Source: Microbacterium sp. SYP-A9085 | GTDB lineage: Bacteria > Actinomycetota > Actinomycetes > Actinomycetales > Microbacteriaceae | Length of the DNA stretch: 64,000 bases | NCBI RefSeq assembly: GCF_009649635.1 | Contig: NZ_WJII01000007.1 | Span: 62,001-126,000 of the forward strand | Direction: 5' to 3' | Part shown: in pieces, positions 58,836-64,000 of the stretch | Numbering within the stretch: position 1 is the stretch's first letter | Layout: the number at the start of each line of letters is the position of its first letter | Made by a program: the position numbers and the translations under genes | The notes under the pieces: model-generated | What the model saw: only the letters and a program-made list of their open reading frames with translations | Told to the model about the DNA's origin: nothing | Database searches by the model: none

Positions 58836-60287
58836 ATGACTACCGCAACGACCGCCCCGGCCGCCAAGCAGGTCGCGATCAACGACATCGGATCTGCCGA
58901 GGACTTCCTGGCCGCGGTCGAGAAGACGCTGAAGTTCTTCAACGACGGAGACCTCATCGAAGGCACTGTCGTCAAGATCGACCGCGACGAGGTCCTCCTC
59001 GACGTCGGCTACAAGACCGAGGGCGTCATCCCCTCGCGCGAGCTTTCCATCAAGCATGACGTCGACCCGAACGAGGTCGTTGGCGTCGGCGACCAGGTCG
59101 AGGCGCTGGTTCTCCAGAAGGAGGACAAGGAAGGCCGCCTCATCCTCTCCAAGAAGCGTGCGCAGTACGAGCGCGCGTGGGGCGACGTGGAGAAGATCAA
59201 GGAGAACGACGGCGTCGTGACCGGTCAGGTCATCGAGGTCGTGAAGGGCGGTCTCATCGTCGACATCGGGTTGCGCGGCTTCCTCCCGGCATCCCTCATC
59301 GAGTTGCGTCGCGTCCGCGACCTGACCCCGTACCTGGGCCAGGAGCTCGAGGCGAAGATCCTCGAACTGGACAAGAACCGCAACAACGTGGTGCTCTCTC
59401 GCCGCGCCCTGCTCGAGCAGACGCAGTCGGAGTCCCGCACGAACTTCCTCAACAACCTGCACAAGGGCCAGGTCCGCAAGGGCACGGTCTCCTCGATCGT
59501 CAACTTCGGCGCGTTCGTCGACCTGGGCGGCGTGGACGGCCTCGTGCATGTCTCCGAGCTGTCCTGGAAGCACATCGAGCACGCGTCCGAGGTCGTCGAG
59601 GTCGGCCAGGAGGTCACCGTCGAGATCCTCGAGGTGGACCTGGACCGTGAGCGCGTGTCGCTGTCGCTGAAGGCGACGCAGGAGGACCCGTGGCAGGTCT
59701 TCGCACGGACTCACGCGATCGGCCAGATAGCACCGGGCAAGGTCACCAAGCTCGTTCCGTTCGGCGCCTTCGTGCGCGTCGCGGACGGCATCGAGGGCCT
59801 CGTGCACATCTCCGAGCTGTCCGGCAAGCACGTCGAGCTGGCCGAGCAGGTCGTCTCGGTGGGTGAAGAGGTCTTCGTCAAGGTCATCGACATCGACCTG
59901 GAGCGCCGGCGCATCTCGCTGTCGCTGAAGCAGGCGAACGACGCCGTCGACCCGTTCGGTACCGAGTTCGACCCGGCCCTCTACGGCATGGCCACCGAGT
60001 ACGACGAGAACGGGGAGTACAAGTACCCCGAGGGATTCGACCCGGAGACCAACCAGTGGAAGGAAGGCTTCGACGAGCAGCGCGAGAAGTGGGAGCAGGA
60101 GTACGCCGCTGCTCAGGCGCGCTGGGAGGCCCACAAGGCGCAGGTCGCGAAGGCTCAGGAGGCGGAGGCCGCCGGCTTCCGCGAGACCGAGGCTGCGCCG
60201 TCCTTCGCGGGCGACTCGACCCCGGCGGGCACCCTCGCCGACGACGAGGCCCTCGCCGCGCTGCGGGAGAAGCTCGCCGGCCGCTGA
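58836..60287 (+). CDS. rpsA: 30S ribosomal protein S1
   Basis: 483 residues. Four S1 RNA-binding domains in tandem: about 35-105 (IEGTVVKIDRDEVLLDVGYK), 120-185 (VTGQVIEVVKGGLIVDIGLRG), 205-275 (RKGTVSSIVNFGAFVDLGGVD) and 290-360 (APGKVTKLVPFGAFVRVADG), then an acidic, Glu-rich C-terminal tail. This is the actinobacterial four-domain form; the E. coli protein has six. It brings mRNA to the ribosome. A weak AAGGA lies 11 nt upstream. Codon use is the most biased in the window, as expected for high expression. Confidence 0.96.
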   Translation: MTTATTAPAAKQVAINDIGSAEDFLAAVEKTLKFFNDGDLIEGTVVKIDRDEVLLDVGYKTEGVIPSRELSIKHDVDPNEVVGVGDQVEALVLQKEDKEGRLILSKKRAQYERAWGDVEKIKENDGVVTGQVIEVVKGGLIVDIGLRGFLPASLIELRRVRDLTPYLGQELEAKILELDKNRNNVVLSRRALLEQTQSESRTNFLNNLHKGQVRKGTVSSIVNFGAFVDLGGVDGLVHVSELSWKHIEHASEVVEVGQEVTVEILEVDLDRERVSLSLKATQEDPWQVFARTHAIGQIAPGKVTKLVPFGAFVRVADGIEGLVHISELSGKHVELAEQVVSVGEEVFVKVIDIDLERRRISLSLKQANDAVDPFGTEFDPALYGMATEYDENGEYKYPEGFDPETNQWKEGFDEQREKWEQEYAAAQARWEAHKAQVAKAQEAEAAGFRETEAAPSFAGDSTPAGTLADDEALAALREKLAGR

Positions 60288-60316
60288 GCCAGTGACCGGG
60301 ATCGCATTGATCCTGC

Positions 60317-60348
60317 AGAGGACCGGAGCCTTCGGGCTCCGGTCCTCT
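60317..60348 (+). terminator. Terminator of rpsA
   Basis: Perfect 14-bp stem (AGAGGACCGGAGCC and its complement) closed by a TTCG tetraloop, 30 bp after the rpsA stop. No T-run follows, the usual form in high-GC actinobacteria. Confidence 0.85.
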
Positions 60349-60395
60349 CGCATTCCCACCCCCGTGCGCTCCCCGCGTTTGCCGCGCCGACACGG

Positions 60396-60407
60396 TACGT
60401 TCGCTGT
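60396..60407 (+). promoter_or_regulatory. -10 box for the sensor kinase, leaderless spacing
   Basis: TACGTT at 60396-60401, 6 nt, then ATG 60408, without a ribosome binding site. Confidence 0.5.
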
Positions 60408-62048
60408 ATGGCGGAGCCGACTGCGCACTCCGGGCCGCTGGCGCCCGACCGCACACGCGACCGCACCGCGCTGCTGAATCAGCTCATGCTGGGCGGTGTC
60501 GTGCTCATCCTCACGGTGTTCGTGGCCAGCACTTCGTTCCCGGGCGATCTCGGGCTCTTCTTCGTTGGTGTGCTGACCGTCTTCCTGGTCACGGCCCTGA
60601 CGCTCATCGTCCCGTGGAACTCATTGCCCCTGGGGTGGATGGCGGTGGTGCCCGGCGTCGACCTCGCAGCGATCTTCATCATGCGCATGTCCAGCCCGTC
60701 GTCGGGCTTCGGGCTGCTGTGGATCTTCCCCGTGATCTGGCTTGCCACGACGTTCGGCATGCGGGGGCTGATCGCCGGCGCCCTCGCGACGGTGATGCTG
60801 TTCGCAGCGGTGGTGTGGCTGGATCCGGAGCACCGCGTCGAGTACTCGACGCTGCTGCTGCCGCTGATAGTGCTCGCGGTGTCGGCGGCCTCGTTCCTCA
60901 CGGCCCGTCAGTCGGCCGCGCAGCGCCACCTGCTCGACAAGCAGGCGCAGGTGCTCGCCGCCGCGCTGGAGCGCACCCGCCGGCAGGAGCAGGAGGTCAC
61001 CGAGGTGCTGGATGCCGTCGATTTCGGGGTCGTCCGCATCGACGCCGACGGCAGCACCGCCGTCACGAACGAGGCGCACGGGCGACTGCAGCGTCCCGTC
61101 GGCGGACCGGACGAGCCGGTCGCCGCCTACCAGGACAACGGGACGACGCCGCTGCCGCTGGAGGAGTCGCCGCTGCAGCGCGCGCTGCGCGGTGAGGCGT
61201 TCAACGGGCAGCTCGTCTGGTACGGCGACCCGTCCGGGCCGCGGCAGGTGCTCAGCGTCACCGCCCGCCGGCTCACCGACACTGCAGGCAAGGACCGGGG
61301 CGCCGTCGTGATCTCGCGCGACGTCACCCCCGAGATCGCCGCGCTGCAGGCGCGCGACGAGCTCGTGGCATCCGTGTCGCACGAGCTGCGCACCCCGCTC
61401 ACCTCGATCCTCGGCTACCTCGATCTCGTCCTCGACGACGAATCCGTCCCCGCCGACGCACGCCGCAAGCTCGAGATCGCCGAGCGCAACGCGGAGCGAC
61501 TGCTCGCCATCGTCGCCGACGTCCTCGCCGCGTCCCGCCGCCCGCACGCGGTCACCGCGCAGTTGCCGATCCAGCCCGTCGACGCCGACATCCGCCCCGT
61601 TGTGCAGGCGGCGGTCGAGTCGATGCTGCCGCGCGCCGCCGAGCGCAACGTGAGCATCGACGACACCGGTGTGCCCTCCCTGATAGCCCACGTCGATCCG
61701 CAGCGCATCCGGCAGGTGCTGGACAACCTGCTCGCGAACGCCGTGAAGTACAACGTGGAGGGGGGCCAGATCGCGATCACGGCCGCCGCGGACGGGGACG
61801 ACGTGCTGATCGCCGTCCGTGACACCGGCGTCGGCCTGGAGGACACCGACCAGTTGCGTCTTTTCCAGCGGTTCTACCGCGGCAATGCGGTGCGCGCGTC
61901 GGGCATGGCGGGGACCGGGCTCGGGCTCGCGATAAGCCGAGAGATAGCGCGGGCGCACGGCGGCGACATCACAGTGACCACAGGGGAGTCGGGCGTGGGA
62001 TCCATATTCACCGTCCGGGTGCCCGGCGCGAGGGAGGCGGCAACTTGA
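60408..62048 (+). CDS. Membrane sensor histidine kinase with PAS-like linker
   Basis: 546 residues. About five to six helices lie in residues 25-165, ending FLTARQSAAQRHLLDK and a coiled-coil. A PAS-like segment (about 195-305) reads VLDAVDFGVVRIDADGSTAVTNEAHGR. The dimerisation box is ASVSHELRTPLTSILGYLD with the phospho-His; the ATPase has an N box DNLLANAVKYN, G1 VRDTGVGLEDTD, the F box LFQRFYRG, and G2 GTGLGLAISREIARAHGG. The stop overlaps the next gene's TTG. The OmpR-type regulator downstream, on the other strand, is the obvious partner. Confidence 0.92.
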   Translation: MAEPTAHSGPLAPDRTRDRTALLNQLMLGGVVLILTVFVASTSFPGDLGLFFVGVLTVFLVTALTLIVPWNSLPLGWMAVVPGVDLAAIFIMRMSSPSSGFGLLWIFPVIWLATTFGMRGLIAGALATVMLFAAVVWLDPEHRVEYSTLLLPLIVLAVSAASFLTARQSAAQRHLLDKQAQVLAAALERTRRQEQEVTEVLDAVDFGVVRIDADGSTAVTNEAHGRLQRPVGGPDEPVAAYQDNGTTPLPLEESPLQRALRGEAFNGQLVWYGDPSGPRQVLSVTARRLTDTAGKDRGAVVISRDVTPEIAALQARDELVASVSHELRTPLTSILGYLDLVLDDESVPADARRKLEIAERNAERLLAIVADVLAASRRPHAVTAQLPIQPVDADIRPVVQAAVESMLPRAAERNVSIDDTGVPSLIAHVDPQRIRQVLDNLLANAVKYNVEGGQIAITAAADGDDVLIAVRDTGVGLEDTDQLRLFQRFYRGNAVRASGMAGTGLGLAISREIARAHGGDITVTTGESGVGSIFTVRVPGAREAAT

Positions 62049-63214
62049 ACCTGGATCTGCTGTCGCTGCAGGTCATGACCGCCCTGGTCGTGATCGTCAG
62101 CGGAGTCATCTACATCATCGGCACCGTCATCCGCCGGGATGAAGGGTCCAGCCGGCTCTGGTCGGTCGCCTTCCTGTCCGGCACGGTGTGCGTGATCGCC
62201 TACCTCATCTGGGCCGCGGACCGGCACGCGTGGTGGGCGATCGCCGTCGGCAACGCCACGTTCGTCGGCGTGACCGGCGCGCTCTGGCTCGGATGCCGGG
62301 CGTACAACGGGCGCCGGATGCGCTGGTCCGCCGTGCTGAGCGTCACCGGCATCGTCGCGGCGTTCGTCGGTGTGATCGCGCAGGGACCGGACGGGGGCGA
62401 TTGGGCCGGCGCCGTGGCGATGTTCCTCGCGCTGGCCGTGTTCGGTGCGGTCGGGTGCGTCGAGTGCCTGCGTGGCGAGTTGTTCGCCACCCGGACGGCT
62501 TGGGCGCTGGCGATAGTGCTGGGGCTGCAGTGCGTCTACTTCACGGTCCGCACCGTCGGCTTCGTCGTCTGGGGCCCGGAATCGGCGGTGTTCCAGGCAT
62601 GGTTGGGCACTATCCCCATGAGCTTCCTGGTCGTGACGTTCACGATCGTGACCCTGGTCGCCACCTCGGTGCTGCGCGCGGGCCGGACGCAGGTGCGCGG
62701 CGTCGAGGCCATCGTCCGCAACACCGGTGTCGACGTCGGCGTGATGGCGTTCGAGAGCTTCACCGCCGCCGCGCGCAGCGTGCTGACCCGGGCCCAGTGG
62801 CGTCACGAGCTTGTCGCCGTGTTCGCCGTGCGCATCGACGACCTCGACCAGATCTCAACGGCCTTCGGCAGCGAAGTCGCCCGCGGCGTCGCAGAGACCT
62901 GGCGTTCCGGCGTGCGCCGGCACGCTCCTGCCGCGGCGCGGATCGGGCAGGACGGAGTGAACGGCCTCGTCGCGGTGACCGTCGTCGCCACCGCCGCCGA
63001 GGCGCGCACCGTCGCGACGCGGATCGCCCAGGGTGTGTTCGAGGAGCTGCGTGCGGTGCCGGGGTCCGTCATCCCTGATGTGGGCGTGGGACTTGCCCTC
63101 AGCGACACGCTGGGCAGCGACCTGGAGACCCTGATGGCGGCCGCCCGTGCCGATTCAGCCGGCCGTGAGCCGGTAGCCCACGCCGCGGACGGTCTCGATC
63201 CATCGCGGCCGTGA
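62045..63214 (+). CDS. Membrane protein with a degenerate GGDEF-like domain
   Basis: 389 residues, starting at a TTG whose TTGA overlaps the kinase stop. Seven hydrophobic segments fill residues 5-215. Residues 250-375 resemble a diguanylate cyclase: VRIDDLDQISTAFGSEVARG corresponds to the first half, but the active-site GGDEF is RIGQDGVNGLV, lacking the second Gly, the Glu and the Phe; VGVGLALSDT matches the later strand. It should not make c-di-GMP. It may bind a nucleotide or act as a partner of the coupled kinase. The last 60 bp overlap the convergent regulator gene. Confidence 0.75.
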   Translation: MNLDLLSLQVMTALVVIVSGVIYIIGTVIRRDEGSSRLWSVAFLSGTVCVIAYLIWAADRHAWWAIAVGNATFVGVTGALWLGCRAYNGRRMRWSAVLSVTGIVAAFVGVIAQGPDGGDWAGAVAMFLALAVFGAVGCVECLRGELFATRTAWALAIVLGLQCVYFTVRTVGFVVWGPESAVFQAWLGTIPMSFLVVTFTIVTLVATSVLRAGRTQVRGVEAIVRNTGVDVGVMAFESFTAAARSVLTRAQWRHELVAVFAVRIDDLDQISTAFGSEVARGVAETWRSGVRRHAPAAARIGQDGVNGLVAVTVVATAAEARTVATRIAQGVFEELRAVPGSVIPDVGVGLALSDTLGSDLETLMAAARADSAGREPVAHAADGLDPSRP

Positions 63215-63901
63215 CGCCGTGTCGCCGAGTTTGCGGCGCAGGTTCGCGATGTGGACCTCGATGGCGCGCGCGTCGCTGTCGCTGACGAACTCGGCGCCCG
63301 TGTACCGGCCCCCGCGCAGCGTCAGCGTGAGCTCGCTCTTGCCGAGCACCCGGCGGCCGTGCGCCAGCAGCTCCGCGAGGATGTCGAACTCGGTGCGGGT
63401 CAGGTCGAGGTCGACGCCGTCGGCGCTGGCCATCCGCATCTGCGGGTGCAGGCGCAGGCCGCGGTGCTCCAGCCACCCCGCTCCGTCCTCCGGCGCGGGA
63501 TCCTCTGCGCCGGCTGGGGCGAGCACGTGCGACCGCGGCCGGCGCAGCATGGCGTCGATCCGCGCCCGCAGCTCGCGCGGCCGGAACGGCTTCGCGAGGT
63601 AGTCGTCGGCGCCGGCCTCCAGCCCCTGGAGCGCGTCGATCTCCTCGGTGCGGGCGGTCAGGATCACCAGATACGTCGAGCTGACGGCGCGGATCCGGCG
63701 TGCCGTCTCGAACCCGTCCATCCCCGGCATGTTCACGTCGAGGGTCGTCACGAGGGGATCGGTATCGGCGATCAGCTGCAGCCCCTCGGCGCCGGTGGCC
63801 GCGGTGCGCACCGCGAATCCTGCCTGCTCGAGCACGGCCGCCAGGAGCGAGCGGATGTCCTGCTCGTCCTCGATGACGACGGCGGTACGGGATTCGTGCA
63901 C
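63155..63901 (-). CDS. OmpR/PhoB-family response regulator
   Basis: 248 residues from a GTG at 63901 with GGAGG 6 nt upstream; the frame is open to the window edge but this start has the only good ribosome binding site. The receiver has VIEDEQD and the phospho-acceptor Asp55 in TLDVNMPGMDG, with Thr in ILTART and Lys in YLAKPFRPREL. A winged helix follows: LTRTEFDILAELLAHGRRVL and IEVHIANLRRKLGD, ending RGVGYRL. It faces the kinase and GGDEF-like genes tail to tail. Confidence 0.93.
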   Translation of the reverse strand: MHESRTAVVIEDEQDIRSLLAAVLEQAGFAVRTAATGAEGLQLIADTDPLVTTLDVNMPGMDGFETARRIRAVSSTYLVILTARTEEIDALQGLEAGADDYLAKPFRPRELRARIDAMLRRPRSHVLAPAGAEDPAPEDGAGWLEHRGLRLHPQMRMASADGVDLDLTRTEFDILAELLAHGRRVLGKSELTLTLRGGRYTGAEFVSDSDARAIEVHIANLRRKLGDTASRPRWIETVRGVGYRLTAG

Positions 63902-64000
63902 AGATGACCTCCGGGGTCGGCGGATGGCGTCACGGGAGGCGGCCGCTCCCCTCGACCTGCGGTCAGGATACCCCACGCGTCGCGTCGGCCGTGGCATCCT

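Noticed and set aside
1-64000. tRNA, rRNA or riboswitch genes
   Set aside because: I looked in the intergenic gaps for cloverleaf, T-box, SAM, cobalamin and ydaO-like patterns and saw none convincing; covariance-model searches would be needed to exclude diverged cases.

Overview
The window is a stretch of high-GC actinobacterial chromosome, most likely from Microbacteriaceae and probably Microbacterium or a close relative (an inference from gene content and order; no 16S rRNA is present). The evidence is the very high GC content, a dcw division cluster without ftsA, and actinobacterial markers: a DivIVA/Wag31-type polar growth protein, DUF3040 and DUF3043 proteins, a PASTA kinase next to an Rv2175c-like protein, a class II DAHP synthase, and a bcc-aa3 respiratory chain with diheme QcrC. 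Gene order follows the Mycobacterium tuberculosis block from wag31/ftsZ through murC-mraZ, idsA2-Rv2175c-pknL-aroG-plsC-fadD15, and trpD-ctaE-qcrCAB/ctaC, with local rearrangement. No tRNA, rRNA, CRISPR array or prophage was seen.

Layout: 1-593 is the end of pyruvate carboxylase. 642-2659 holds a ParA/MinD-like ATPase and peptide deformylase. 2667-12831 carries lipid, shikimate and isoprenoid genes (fatty acyl-CoA ligase, PlsC, AroG, polyprenyl synthase), a PASTA Ser/Thr kinase, a LysM wall hydrolase and an accessory AbiEi/DUF559-like gene flanked by two copies of a palindrome. 12897-30202 is the division and cell-wall cluster: DUF3040, mraZ, rsmH, ftsL, ftsI, murF, mraY, murD, ftsW, murG, (antisense gntR insert), murC, ftsQ, ftsZ, PLP-binding protein, sepF, yggT, wag31. 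murE is not in the cluster. 30213-41815 contains lspA, an RluD-family pseudouridine synthase, dnaE, a membrane protein, hisD, nrdR, pyrD, a DUF3043 protein, an M20 dipeptidase and erpA. 41979-50234 is the respiratory region: ctaC-ctaD-ctaF on the plus strand converges on qcrB-qcrA-qcrC-ctaE on the minus strand. Between them lies a wreck of an IS21-family insertion sequence with short tandem repeats on both sides. 50463-64000 holds trpD, a PHP protein, a SHOCT protein, a NarL-type two-component pair, a 5'-3' exonuclease, a secreted PKD-like protein with a lipoprotein partner, a DksA/TraR protein, rpsA, and a second sensor kinase translationally coupled to a degenerate GGDEF membrane protein and facing an OmpR-type regulator.

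How it works together: wall precursor synthesis (MurF/MraY/MurD/MurG/MurC), septal synthesis (FtsW/FtsI/FtsL/FtsQ), Z-ring assembly (FtsZ/SepF) and polar growth (Wag31) are encoded together, with wall sensing (PASTA kinase), wall remodelling (LysM protein) and isoprenoid supply nearby. Terminal respiration is encoded as the two halves of a bc1-aa3 supercomplex.

The least ordinary content lies between genes: four different palindromic repeat types placed in intergenic gaps, the IS21 relic, a textbook MraZ operator, an AT-rich structured leader before ftsZ, and many start codons sitting 6-8 nt after a TAGACT-like -10 box, which suggests leaderless mRNAs.
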